From Phytohabitans sp036906915 (lineage in GTDB: Bacteria > Actinomycetota > Actinomycetes > Mycobacteriales > Micromonosporaceae), in contig NZ_JBAKHX010000118.1 of assembly GCF_036906915.1 (NCBI RefSeq), positions 1-15,892 of the forward strand: DNA of 15,892 nt, read 5' to 3'. Made by a program: the position numbers and the translations under genes. Shown in pieces: positions 1-7,181 of this stretch. Numbering within the stretch: the stretch's first letter is position 1; each line of letters opens with the position of its first letter. Below the pieces are notes generated by a model. It made no database searches and had not been told where the DNA came from. It saw only the letters and a program-made list of their open reading frames with translations.

Positions 1-2
1 GG

Positions 3-665
3 GTGGATCCACTGCTCGTCCGCCGCCGAGATCACCTGCACCACGGCAGCATCGACGAACATCGTCTGGCAGGCTCGCTACGACACGCCAGTTACGAGAC
101 ATCCCTTAGCGCAGCTAACAGCTTCCTCGCCGAGTTGCGGGACGGGGTCAAGCGCACCGGCGAGCCGCTGCGACCAATGACGGTGGTGACCGACGAGGAC
201 ATTGAGGAAGACCGCGCTCGGCAAGTGCGCGACCTGGTGGCTGAGCTGTCGTCCCTCGGCTGCGCCGAACCGGAGTTGGATACGGAGATCGCCGACCCAC
301 AGACGGGAAACCCGCTTGCCGTTGCCGAAGCGTTCTGGCCGGACGGCCTCCAGCTGGTGCCCGGCATCTTCGTGAAACCTTCGATGGTGACCGTGTTTGT
401 GGGCGAGAATCTGTCTAGGTGTCTTGGCATGCGCAGCGTCACGATGTGGATCGCGCTGGCCGTCGCTGGGTTCGTTGCGACAGCCGTGCTGGTCTTCGGC
501 CTCTTCTCCCAGATCGGACCGCAAGGTCCACCGGGTATGCCCGGTCCCCCAGGTGAACCGGGCCCGACCGGTCCATCCGGCCCGCCCGGTCCATCCGGCA
601 GACCGGGCCCATCCGGGCCGGCCGGGCCGACCGGACCGCAAGGCCCCGTCGGGAGCGTGGATTGA
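3..665 (+). CDS. Membrane-anchored collagen-like protein (5' end may lie outside the window)
   Basis: The visible frame starts at a GTG two bases from the window edge, so the true N-terminus may lie upstream. Residues 1-147 form a charged, probably cytoplasmic head of no family I can name. Residues 148-168 (starting MWIALAVAGF) are one hydrophobic membrane segment. Residues 172-219 are 16 uninterrupted Gly-X-Y triplets rich in GPP, GPS and GPT, followed by one Asp. Gly-X-Y runs of this kind fold as collagen triple helices in bacterial collagen-like proteins. The likely topology is therefore head inside and collagen stalk outside. The run is short for a bacterial collagen-like domain and contains no Cys. 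The stop is followed one base later by the ATG of a second collagen-like gene, so the two are almost certainly co-translated and may form a mixed trimer (inference). The role is unknown. Confidence 0.7.
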   Translation: MDPLLVRRRDHLHHGSIDEHRLAGSLRHASYETSLSAANSFLAELRDGVKRTGEPLRPMTVVTDEDIEEDRARQVRDLVAELSSLGCAEPELDTEIADPQTGNPLAVAEAFWPDGLQLVPGIFVKPSMVTVFVGENLSRCLGMRSVTMWIALAVAGFVATAVLVFGLFSQIGPQGPPGMPGPPGEPGPTGPSGPPGPSGRPGPSGPAGPTGPQGPVGSVD

Positions 666-666
666 G

Positions 667-1026
667 ATGAACGGGCTTCGCCTCGCCGTGGCGGCTACGG
701 TCGTCTCCTGGGGCGCGTTTGCCGGTACGGCGACATCTTGGGCCTCAGGACAGCTACCTCACGGCGACCGAGGACCTGCCGGCATACCGGGCGTCCCGGG
801 ACCGGCAGGTCCCCGAGGACCAACAGGCCCTGGAGGACCAGCTGGTCCTCCAGGGCCACCCGGCGCACCCGGCCCCATGGGCCTGTGCCGCACCATCCTC
901 GGCGGCGGCGTGACCACCGACTGCCCAAGCCTTCGCCGAAGCTTCGAACTGGAACAACAGTGCTCCGAACCGAACCGACCCGATCTTGACGAAGCCTGCG
1001 GAAGAGACGTAACAGATTCCGAATAG
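667..1026 (+). CDS. Secreted collagen-like protein with four-cysteine tail
   Basis: 119 residues. The ATG lies one base after the stop of the preceding collagen-like gene and has no strong Shine-Dalgarno of its own, which fits translational coupling. Residues 1-27 look like a signal peptide or N-terminal anchor (Arg5, hydrophobic core, small residues near Ala22/Ala26). Residues 33-74 are 14 perfect Gly-X-Y triplets. The C-terminal 45 residues contain Cys74, Cys86, Cys99 and Cys111 and many acidic residues, so a disulfide-linked head or cross-linking tail is plausible (inference). A longer frame opens upstream at 397, but it overlaps the first gene in another frame and the sequence there is not collagen-like, so I chose 667. 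The stop is TAG, and the same frame stays open for 53 more codons (see next entry). Function is unknown; a cell-surface or spore-surface structural role is a guess. Confidence 0.7.
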   Translation: MNGLRLAVAATVVSWGAFAGTATSWASGQLPHGDRGPAGIPGVPGPAGPRGPTGPGGPAGPPGPPGAPGPMGLCRTILGGGVTTDCPSLRRSFELEQQCSEPNRPDLDEACGRDVTDSE

Positions 1027-1188
1027 TCCATACGCATCAACCTGGTCGGGCCGGCGGAAGGCGAAGTCGTGTCAGCCACGCTGTTCAACGGCTCTCGCCC
1101 GCTCATCCCAATACGTGATCGTGAGCACCCCGTCGAGTACATGGTGATCGATTTGGTCCCGCCATGCTCCAGACCGCACGCATCATAA
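1027..1188 (+). other. 53 open codons in frame after the collagen-like gene's TAG
   Basis: The frame of the collagen-like gene continues without interruption from its TAG (1024-1026) to a TAA at 1186-1188. The conceptual product includes INLVGPAEGEVVSATLFNGS and has a protein-like composition. It could be the original C-terminus cut off by a nonsense mutation, a fragment of another gene, or a separate 39-residue ORF from the GTG at 1069. No homologue is recognised. Confidence 0.35.
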
Positions 1189-1217
1189 AGTGAAGGACCG
1201 CCTAACAAGGGCCAGAC

Positions 1218-1995
1218 ATGGGTACCACCAGCCCGGCCGCTCCAACCGGTGGGAGCACAGCCCGAAACGTCAGCTGCACGCCACACGAACCAGGCCGGCC
1301 ATTGAGACGACAACGCCGAGCCGGAAGACCCTCCTGGTTGCCCTACTCTTGGCCGCCACGACGGGCAACACTGGGCGGGCGGCCAGCGCATTTGCGACTG
1401 GACGGTCGTCCCCTCCTATCGCACGAAGCTGATCGCCGCCGGTCAACGCACCCTGCTCTGGGTAACTGGGACAGCCGGCACACGGCCGACGCCCGGGCTC
1501 TGGGGTATCGGTGTCGTGACCGGGCGAGCCTTCACCCGAAGTCCTGGCGACGATCCGGGACTCTGGCGCGACGAGGCCGAACGACGACGCCACCACACCT
1601 TCGTGCCCGTTGACCTAACCCTCTTCGATGCCCCGATCGACCGGAATGTATTGCGGTACGACCCCGCGCTGACCCACCTGGAGATGCTCGTCCAGCCCCA
1701 GTTGGCGAACCCGCTACGGGTCACCCACGACGAGTACACCCACCTGGAGCGATACCTCCCTGTCGCCCCGGACGTCGACGACAGTGCACGGGCCGTGGTC
1801 GCCAGCACCTACCGCGACCTCAGCTGGACCGTCGACGACGTGCACGCCCGGCAGCCCGGCTGGGACCTCACCTGTACTGCTCCCGGCGGCCACGTCATGC
1901 ACATCGCGGCCCGCACCGCAGTCAATGATCGACCAACCGCGCTGCTAACCCAGGCCACGTGCAGTAGGAAATCGTACGAGCCGGAGACGAGGTAG
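1218..1995 (+). pseudogene. EVE-like / DUF3883-like protein relic
   Basis: Two frames are needed. An ATG at 1218 has a Shine-Dalgarno-like AAGGG at 1207-1211, but its frame loses sense. The recognisable protein lies in another frame, open from 1306 (just after a TGA at 1303-1305) to 1995. In that frame no ATG, GTG or TTG occurs before the GTG at 1516, although conserved-looking sequence begins near 1384. Features visible there are DWTVVPSYRTKLIAAGQR, LLWVTG and PGLWGIGVVTG, like the PUA-fold EVE domain that binds modified bases. Then comes a stretch near 1780-1945 with QPGWDLTC, reminiscent of DUF3883, but the Glu-Val-Lys motif expected after it reads HIAAR. The last 14 codons (1954-1995) are antisense to an Lrp relic, so the 3' end is a junction and not native. 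Such proteins often accompany restriction or defence genes. Assignment rests on motif memory only. Confidence 0.5.
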
Positions 1996-2275
1996 ACGTC
2001 GCGCACGGCCGGCATCCCGCTAGGAACTCGGCGAACCTGCCGATGGCGTCGCGCGCGTCGGAGCGAATCCGCACGGCGATCATGGCTTCGATCGGGCGCC
2101 CGATCCAGACCGGATCGGCGTCGGCGTGCAAGCCGCCGATCGCGCCGAGCTCGCGCAGCCAGCGGATACGGGGCAGGCAAGCCGAAGGGCGATGCCGACC
2201 CGCTCGGGAGCGCGTTGTTCCGCATGCGGCCGTCGGCCTCGATCAGCGGACATTAGGTGCTCGTCCAGGCGGCCG
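1950..2275 (-). pseudogene. Lrp/AsnC-family regulator relic, multiply frameshifted
   Basis: Reading the minus strand from about 2275 down, pieces of one Lrp/AsnC protein appear in order but in different frames. LIEADGRMRNNAL belongs to the N-terminal HTH. ERVGIA is the next helix in a shifted frame. RIRWLRELGAIGG and LHADADPVWIGRP form the linker, followed by IEAMIAVRIRSDARDAIGRF. After another frameshift, GMPAVRDVYLVSGSYDFLL corresponds to the RAM (ligand-binding) domain. It then stops at about 1950, where the EVE-like relic begins, so the C-terminal third is missing. At least three frame changes and the truncation mean it cannot make a working regulator. Living members of the family are amino-acid-responsive DNA-binding proteins. 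Confidence 0.75.
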
Positions 2276-2461
2276 CCGACAACGGCTCAGCGATAACCGA
2301 CGACGACTACGCCACCGCGGCATGAGAGTGAATCGATCTTGGCTTTCGCCGAGCTAACGAACTTGACGCCATCTTGATGGACTTGCTTAGTCGAGCGAGC
2401 TGTAAGCAACCCGCTTGTCTCCTCGCCACATGTGGTAGAAGGTTGCTCGGTGGCTCTTCCT

Positions 2462-2466
2462 GGAGG
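2462..2466 (+). promoter_or_regulatory. Shine-Dalgarno GGAGG that fixes the DUF6236 start
   Basis: GGAGG lies four bases before the GTG at 2471, in frame with the longer open frame that begins at 2432. No comparable site precedes the GTG at 2432. The protein read from 2471 reaches the family's characteristic YYPYIHFRD motif after 12 residues, which suits the shorter start. Confidence 0.7.
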
Positions 2467-2470
2467 TGAC

Positions 2471-3724
2471 GTGGCGGGACCCGGGACGCGGCTGCGCAAG
2501 CTGGCTGTGTACTACCCGTACATCCATTTCCGCGATTCGCGGTGGTTGAAAGTAGCTGCGCTGTACTGGCCGCGCATGGTGCGAATCGTGCATCCAGACT
2601 ACCCGACCCGAAATTCCCCCTTAGTCCAGATACTGCAGGACGAACTCGGGTTCGTGGTCGATCACACGCCGACCTCGGCAGCGCAGTCTGCGGTCGGACC
2701 GTTCGTCGATTTCGTAGACGCTCTTCCCGCCGAGCGCCGTGACGCCTGGCGGCTACCTCAGGAGTTTGCCTATCGGGACCCGCGCGCCTTCTCCGAGCCG
2801 CGGCCGCTTCCGTTGGCTGGTACCGACCTCGATTGCGTCCCCGACCTGGAGCGCTATGGACCGGCATACTGGGCAGATCCAAGACTGCTGACCGAGCGGA
2901 TTCGGTCTGGCGCACTGGCCGGCGTGCATTCCAGTGAGGTGGCACCCAGCCTTGCCGAGCATCTCATCGATGGCGGGCTGGCGGTACCGGCCCGGGGCGA
3001 CTGGTTCGCCATGCATCCGGAGCTTGCCTGGATCTACAAATGCCGGCTAACCGAGGAACTGGCCCGGCGTAACAATCTCTCCGCCACCACCGACCAGCTC
3101 GCCGCCCACGCCCTCGTGTCCGGTCCGCTCGCTTTCGCACCAGCCGCAGACGCGAGCTCAGAGGTAGTCGACCGGCCCGGCATCCCCGAGACGTTCGGCA
3201 TGTTATGCGTCACCGCCGTCGCGCCGCGCAATCTCGACCACGTGCCGGCAGAAAAGATCATCGAGGCGCGGCGTCGCTTCGGCGGACAGTTCGACCGGTG
3301 GCGCGAGTACGTCGACGCGGTCGGCGTTGACTTGGCCGACCAACTGCGGAACGTCGAGTCGCCGGTCATCCTCGCCACGTACCTGTCGGACGCTGTGTCC
3401 CGCTATGCCAAAGCGCCGGTGGAAGAACTGCGCCGTGGTCTGACGGACGTTGGGCTCGACGCCGCCGACTTGGCGCTGAACAACAAGTTTGAGCTGCCCG
3501 CCGGACTGGCCGCCGCCGGCCTACTCGCCCAGCCGCAATTGGCGGTCGCGGGCGGCGTTGCGCTCGGTGCACTAGGCCTGCGTAGGGCCACTCGGGCCAA
3601 GGCCAGAGCGGCTCGGACCGCGCCGGCTGCCTACCTGCTCAGCGTCCAGGAAACGCTGGCACCACAGACGTGGTTGTCCCGCGTGATCGCAGCGGCCCGA
3701 CGAGCCGCAGGACTGTCACCCTGA
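2471..3724 (+). CDS. DUF6236 family protein
   Basis: 417 residues from the GTG at 2471. The N-terminus carries the DUF6236 signature: LAVYYPYIHFRDSRWLKVAA, then ALYWPRMVRIVHPDYP, then an ELGFV element. The middle is charged and mostly helical in composition. Residues roughly 335-375 include a hydrophobic Ala/Leu/Gly-rich stretch (LAAAGLLAQPQLAVAGGVAL) that could be a membrane hairpin or a buried helix pair. DUF6236 has no established biochemical function that I can state. Members are common as single genes in actinomycete accessory regions. The neighbours here are relics upstream and a DUF1707 protein downstream, so there is no operon partner. About 195 bp between the Lrp relic and this gene show no other feature. 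The open frame resumes directly after the TGA (see next entry). Confidence 0.75.
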   Translation: MAGPGTRLRKLAVYYPYIHFRDSRWLKVAALYWPRMVRIVHPDYPTRNSPLVQILQDELGFVVDHTPTSAAQSAVGPFVDFVDALPAERRDAWRLPQEFAYRDPRAFSEPRPLPLAGTDLDCVPDLERYGPAYWADPRLLTERIRSGALAGVHSSEVAPSLAEHLIDGGLAVPARGDWFAMHPELAWIYKCRLTEELARRNNLSATTDQLAAHALVSGPLAFAPAADASSEVVDRPGIPETFGMLCVTAVAPRNLDHVPAEKIIEARRRFGGQFDRWREYVDAVGVDLADQLRNVESPVILATYLSDAVSRYAKAPVEELRRGLTDVGLDAADLALNNKFELPAGLAAAGLLAQPQLAVAGGVALGALGLRRATRAKARAARTAPAAYLLSVQETLAPQTWLSRVIAAARRAAGLSP

Positions 3725-3886
3725 CCATCGCTGGACAGCGCAAATCGATGGCGCCCAGCCGCTCGGCTCGGCGACCTGGATCGCTTGGGGGGCGACTGCG
3801 GCGGCTTCACATCGCTCGTACTGCGCGCGCTCCTTCGAGAAGATCACCTCCTGGCCCACCTCGACGACCTCGCACGGGTGGCATAG
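3725..3886 (+). other. 53 open codons in frame after the DUF6236 stop
   Basis: From the TGA of the DUF6236 gene the same frame stays open to a TAG at 3884-3886. The second half has high GC at third positions and reads like a protein C-terminus (GGFTSLVLRALL, then REDHLLAHLDDLARVA). There is no start codon with a ribosome site. I read it as the tail of a lost gene, or less likely as a lost extension of the DUF6236 protein. No family is recognised. Confidence 0.3.
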
Positions 3887-3995
3887 CCACCCTGACCGAT
3901 TGATCGTCAGGTCCGAAGCGGATCACAAATCACAGGTACACCAACGCCCGACAAGCGGCATGTGAGTATGGTTCATCTTCCCCCTTTACGGAGGA

Positions 3996-4015
3996 GGATG
4001 ATGATGTCATCATCC
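3996..4015. promoter_or_regulatory. Perfect 9-bp inverted repeat over a start codon cluster
   Basis: Arms GGATGATGA (3996-4004) and TCATCATCC (4007-4015) are perfect complements separated by TG. The repeat includes the end of a strong AGGAGG ribosome site (3992-3997) and all three ATG codons at 3998, 4001 and 4004. It could be an operator, or, if transcribed, a hairpin that hides the ribosome site. Confidence 0.5.
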
Positions 4016-4120
4016 CCCGTCCAATCGGTGGATGTCCGACCAGTCCTCGGTTCACCCGTATCAGGTATGCGTAGCGAACACTTGCCTTGCTGGCGAGTAG
4101 TCACAGGACGCACTCCTTGA
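4004..4120 (+). CDS. Candidate small protein (38 aa) or leader peptide
   Basis: Three consecutive ATG codons follow a strong Shine-Dalgarno run (GGAGGAGG, 3990-3997). The third, at 4004, has the best spacing: six bases after AGGAGG. The product begins MSSSPVQSVDVRP and ends HLPCWRVVTGRTP, with one Cys, one Trp and no membrane segment. The stop at 4118-4120 is 30 bases before the ATG at 4151 of the DUF1707 gene, so it could be its leader or an operon partner. No family is recognised. The ribosome site is the main support; composition alone would not justify the call. Confidence 0.4.
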   Translation: MSSSPVQSVDVRPVLGSPVSGMRSEHLPCWRVVTGRTP

Positions 4121-4150
4121 GAAGATGGGCTGATGCAGGGCGGCGGGGAC

Positions 4151-4618
4151 ATGAGCGAGCGCATCGGGAACGTCCAGCGGACGCACGTGCTTGATCTACT
4201 CAGCCGCGCCTTGGAAGAGGGATACCTGGGCCTGGATGAGTACGAACAACGGATGTCGGCGACAACCTCGGCCAAGACGGCCAATGAGCTTCGCGCTCAG
4301 ACTTCAGATCTGCCACCGCAGTTCCAGTGGGATCCTCGCCATCAGGTATCGACCACGGCCCACACCGGCAATCCTGACCGGAACGCGCACGTGACGTCCG
4401 TCGTGTCCCTGATTCTGGCCATTGTCTCCATTCCGCTTGCGGTCTGCTTTGGAATTGGCATCCTATTCGGCGTCGCCGCAGTTGTGTTGAGCCGCCCCGG
4501 ACTGCGTACAAGGACGGAATACGGAAAAGCTCTTGCAGGGTTGGTCGTCGGATGCGTGGGAATCGTCTCGTCTCTTGTCATGATTGCGCTTTTTATTTTC
4601 ATGCCTTCGTCACCCTAG
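4151..4618 (+). CDS. DUF1707 and DUF4190 domain membrane protein
   Basis: 155 residues from the ATG at 4151, which has a G-rich site (AGGGCGG, 4137-4143) seven bases upstream. An in-frame ATG at 4133 would add six residues. Residues 5-56 match DUF1707: RTHVLDLLSRALEEGYLGLD, then EYEQRMSATTSAKTANELR and the terminal SDLPP. DUF1707 is a short actinobacterial domain found at the N-terminus of many small membrane proteins. Residues about 81-114 and 124-150 are hydrophobic with Gly-rich spacing typical of DUF4190. The expected topology is a cytoplasmic head with two or more membrane helices. Function in the family is not established. The gene stands alone apart from the small ORF just upstream. 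Codon use is slightly less GC-biased than in the tyrosinase genes. Confidence 0.85.
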   Translation: MSERIGNVQRTHVLDLLSRALEEGYLGLDEYEQRMSATTSAKTANELRAQTSDLPPQFQWDPRHQVSTTAHTGNPDRNAHVTSVVSLILAIVSIPLAVCFGIGILFGVAAVVLSRPGLRTRTEYGKALAGLVVGCVGIVSSLVMIALFIFMPSSP

Positions 4619-5180
4619 ATTTCTCGATAATTGGGTGTCCGACGATGCTATGGCCGCCGTCCGACTGGCAGCTGGTGAAGCGTGGCAGCGGTGACCTCTC
4701 ATGCCTATCACGTACGGAAACCACAATCAGGCCTTCGAGAACACGGACAGCGGACCCTCACCCACAGCCAGGTTCGCGCGCCGGCCGGCGAGGTCGGCTG
4801 GAGATGCTCAGGATCCCACCCAAAGGATTGCTATAGACCCCCCGTTGCTGCCGTGAAAGGGTCGACGCGAACTGACTGACCAATCAGGCGCCCTTGCCCA
4901 GCGCCAACGCGGGCTGTCTGCGGCAGAAGAGAATGTCGCTCTTGCGCCGTCCTAGAAGCGGAGTTGGCCAAACCAGCCGGCAGCGTGAGCGGCCATCCGG
5001 CGTTGTCCTCCAGGGCCTGTGGCACTCTTAGTCGCAGGTAGTACATGGTGCTATGCCTAGGGCTGACTCGGCGGCAATACCCTAGCCGTTGGCGAGACCT
5101 TTGTCACGCAAGCCCACCCGCTCTGCCGGCGAGTCCTTACACGACGTTGACTCGTTGGCCATTGCGGGAGGTGAAGGGCA
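4619..5180. other. 562-bp stretch without a convincing gene; probable kwaA-like upstream region
   Basis: Short frames here lack a ribosome site, protein-like composition or any known motif. A short inverted repeat (CTAGGG 5057-5062, CCCTAG 5080-5085, 17-base loop) lies about 100 bp before the KwaA-like gene and could be an operator, but six base pairs is weak. GGGAGG at 5166-5171 is the ribosome site of the KwaA-like gene. I could not place a promoter with confidence. Confidence 0.4.
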
Positions 5181-5681
5181 ATGGCGGGACGTTGGTTGCT
5201 GTTCATCAGCTCCTATAGCCCGTTGTTCGCCCTGACGGCCATTCGCCTCGAAGCGGGAATGCTCCGGAACGTCTTGTACTGTCTGGCCGGTCTCGGTGCG
5301 GCCGGGCTGGCTGCGGTGTTTGCGGCTGCATGGCGGATCGAGCCGCGTGAGCGCTCCTTCGTCATAGTCGAGGACCGGGGTACAGACGTGGCGGGGTATC
5401 TGGCCACGTACCTGGTGCCGTTCTTGACGGTCTCGAAGCCCACGACACGAGACGTCATCGCCTACGCGCTGTTCCTCGGCCTTGTCGGCGTGATCTACGT
5501 CCGCAGCACCCTGATCGGGGTCAATCCTCTGGTGTACCTGTTCCGCTTCCATTTATTCGCCGTCAGGGAGGCAGGAGGAGCTCCGCTGTTATTGATCGCT
5601 CGCAAACCCCCTGACGGATCTGCGCCTGTCCCGGTCCGACTCGTACTTCCAGGGCTGGGAGTTATCCTTCCCGATCGGTGA
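5181..5681 (+). CDS. KwaA-like membrane protein of a Kiwa-type defence operon
   Basis: 166 residues; ATG nine bases after GGGAGG (5166-5171). About four hydrophobic segments are visible: residues 4-21 (LLFISSYSPLFALTAI), 31-51 (Leu/Ala/Gly-rich), 73-85 (YLATYLVPFLTV) and 91-108 (VIAYALFLGLVGVIYV), then a mostly polar C-terminal part. The SYSPLF opening, the YLVPFL segment and the VNPLVYLFRFHLF segment resemble KwaA-type proteins, small polytopic membrane proteins that partner DUF4868 proteins in Kiwa anti-phage systems. That partner follows 71 bp downstream on the same strand. In characterised Kiwa systems the membrane protein senses infection at the cell envelope and works with KwaB. Transfer of that role is inference from operon order and general likeness, since membrane proteins diverge quickly. 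Confidence 0.65.
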   Translation: MAGRWLLFISSYSPLFALTAIRLEAGMLRNVLYCLAGLGAAGLAAVFAAAWRIEPRERSFVIVEDRGTDVAGYLATYLVPFLTVSKPTTRDVIAYALFLGLVGVIYVRSTLIGVNPLVYLFRFHLFAVREAGGAPLLLIARKPPDGSAPVPVRLVLPGLGVILPDR

Positions 5682-5752
5682 CGGACCGGCCCAAGGACCG
5701 AGATCAAGGGTGCACGCCTAGGGGATGCTGCGCGCTGACAAGGAGGATCGAC

Positions 5753-6664
5753 ATGGCTGCGTGGTGGAATTTGACCACGGTCGACACCAAGCGGATCGAG
5801 CTTGTGGTGGCTCGCCGGATGGGTAAGGACGGCATCGCCCCTGCAACGATCCCTATCAACCGCGACGTCGGCGACGAGCTGCGCGGAATCGTTACCGACA
5901 TCGTGGACCGGATGAATGAAGACAAACTCGCTGGCCGGCAGTGGTCGGCTGAGACAAGCTGGGAGACCGACGAGTACCAGATCGTGTCCCGGGACAAGCT
6001 GGATCCTGACAACCCGGTACTTACGGCGCTGGAGAGCACTGCGATCCCCGACATGTCTCCAGAGAACCTACGTGACCCTTCACTCCTGCTGTACGCCATC
6101 GTCGCCGGCAGTGGCGACAATCGGCTGCTCTTCATCCGGAAGACCAATCCGCGATACTCAGCGGAAACCCGTGTGTTTGCCATCCTCGGCGACGAACACC
6201 TGTCACGAATCGAGCAGCCGTTGTTCAGTTTTGACCGGCGGTGCGACATGATCCTGGTTCCCGGACGCGGCCTGATTGCCTTCACCGAGAACCCGTTCGA
6301 TCAGCTTTTCCGCGACAGCCCCGTCCTTCAAGCCAAAGTGACGGCGTCCGCGAGCGGCTTGGCTCCAAACCTCATGACTAAAGACTCGGCCGACGTGCTA
6401 GCGGCTGCCGCGACGAAGTGGGCCCGCATACGGCGCAGAGTCCTGGCGATCAATGAGCGCAAGCATTTGAGCAAGGTGACCTCACATGAGCTAAAGCAGG
6501 AGCTCAGGCGACTCGGATATGATCCCAATCACTACATTACCGGCGGGAAACTGGATATCACTGACTCGAACGTTCAGGACGTGGTACGAGTGCTCAACGA
6601 GGATCTGTTCAAGGGCGGGTTGAGCAAGGAACGATTCGAGGCAGAGCGGAAGCGGCCGATTTAG
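5753..6664 (+). CDS. KwaB-like DUF4868 protein of a Kiwa-type defence operon
   Basis: 303 residues from the ATG at 5753, chosen because AGGAGG (5741-5746) lies six bases upstream. A GTG at 5678 overlaps the previous stop and would add 25 residues, but it has no such site. Residues about 95-210 match the DUF4868/KwaB pattern: LLYAIVAGSGDNRLLFIRK, then EQPLFSFDRRCDMILVPGR, then GLIAFTENPFDQLF. The C-terminal end carries the family's closing motif (VVRVLNEDLF, then RFEAERKRPI). The length agrees with KwaB proteins, usually around 300 residues. In Kiwa, KwaB is the soluble effector recruited by the membrane partner and has been linked to DNA binding. No nuclease motif is evident to me. The upstream membrane gene supports the system call. 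There is no third gene in the operon. Confidence 0.75.
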   Translation: MAAWWNLTTVDTKRIELVVARRMGKDGIAPATIPINRDVGDELRGIVTDIVDRMNEDKLAGRQWSAETSWETDEYQIVSRDKLDPDNPVLTALESTAIPDMSPENLRDPSLLLYAIVAGSGDNRLLFIRKTNPRYSAETRVFAILGDEHLSRIEQPLFSFDRRCDMILVPGRGLIAFTENPFDQLFRDSPVLQAKVTASASGLAPNLMTKDSADVLAAAATKWARIRRRVLAINERKHLSKVTSHELKQELRRLGYDPNHYITGGKLDITDSNVQDVVRVLNEDLFKGGLSKERFEAERKRPI

Positions 6665-6751
6665 CTGACCCTTGACTTTCAGCGAATTAGCGGCGGGGAC
6701 CATCCATTAGAACTAACCACCTACGCATGGGACGATCGCCGCACGACACAA

Positions 6752-6768
6752 CGACCTCGCAGAGGTCG
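6752..6768 (+). terminator. Hairpin downstream of the Kiwa-like operon
   Basis: CGACCTC (6752-6758) and GAGGTCG (6762-6768) form a perfect seven-base-pair stem with a GCA loop, 88 bp after the KwaB-like stop. No U-tract follows, as is usual in high-GC actinomycetes. It is the first strong hairpin after the operon. Confidence 0.45.
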
Positions 6769-6804
6769 AGGTCTCACTGATGCGAAGCCACTATCGCTGG
6801 CGGA

Positions 6805-6906
6805 GTGACGTCCTGGAAGGATGACCGGATCTCGATTATCCTAGGTACCTTGAGCGCGCTGATCATATTCTCTCCTGGCCTCTGGTACAGCTCTTGGTCG
6901 AGCTGA
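6805..6906 (+). CDS. Possible 33-residue membrane peptide or gene fragment
   Basis: GTG at 6805 opens a 33-codon frame to a TGA at 6904-6906. The peptide has a polar start (TSWKDDR) and a hydrophobic stretch (ISIILGTLSALIIFSPGLWY), like one membrane helix. It lies about 140 bp after the KwaB-like gene. There is only a weak G-rich site (GGCGGA) before the GTG. It could equally be the N-terminal fragment of a lost membrane protein or chance. Confidence 0.2.
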   Translation: MTSWKDDRISIILGTLSALIIFSPGLWYSSWSS

Positions 6907-7144
6907 TCGGCCCTCACGCTGGTTGGTTCGCTGATGCGCTCATGCCTGATCACAAACCCGGGTCATGTGCTGAAGGAAGCTTGCCGCCTGGTGCGAGGCA
7001 TTCGCGGCAGCGCACAAGGCCGCCACCCCACCTAGCCAACTGGGGAGAGACCAGAAGAGAGATCCGGTTAGTCGAGGGAACTCCGCTGACCTACTAGCGA
7101 GTGCCGGCCAACATACTCAATTCGGCATTTAAGTACGTTTAGAA

Positions 7145-7181
7145 GCGGCGTGGCCGTGTTTGCGGCAAACGACCACGCCGC
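7145..7181. repeat. Two-tier inverted repeat (long hairpin)
   Basis: Outer arms GCGGCGTGG (7145-7153) and CCACGCCGC (7173-7181) are perfect. Inside them GTTTG (7158-7162) and CAAAC (7166-7170) pair around a CGG loop. This gives 14 base pairs with a small internal asymmetry. It may be a terminator, a mobile-element end or an operator. No adjacent gene claims it. Confidence 0.45.

Noticed and set aside
516..888. Short tandem DNA repeats that could suggest a CRISPR or minisatellite
   Set aside because: The periodicity is the nine-base codon pattern of Gly-X-Y triplets. There are no constant repeats with unique spacers.
5057..5085. Operator for the Kiwa-like operon (CTAGGG/CCCTAG)
   Set aside because: A six-base-pair repeat with a 17-base loop is too weak to call; mentioned only in the gap description.
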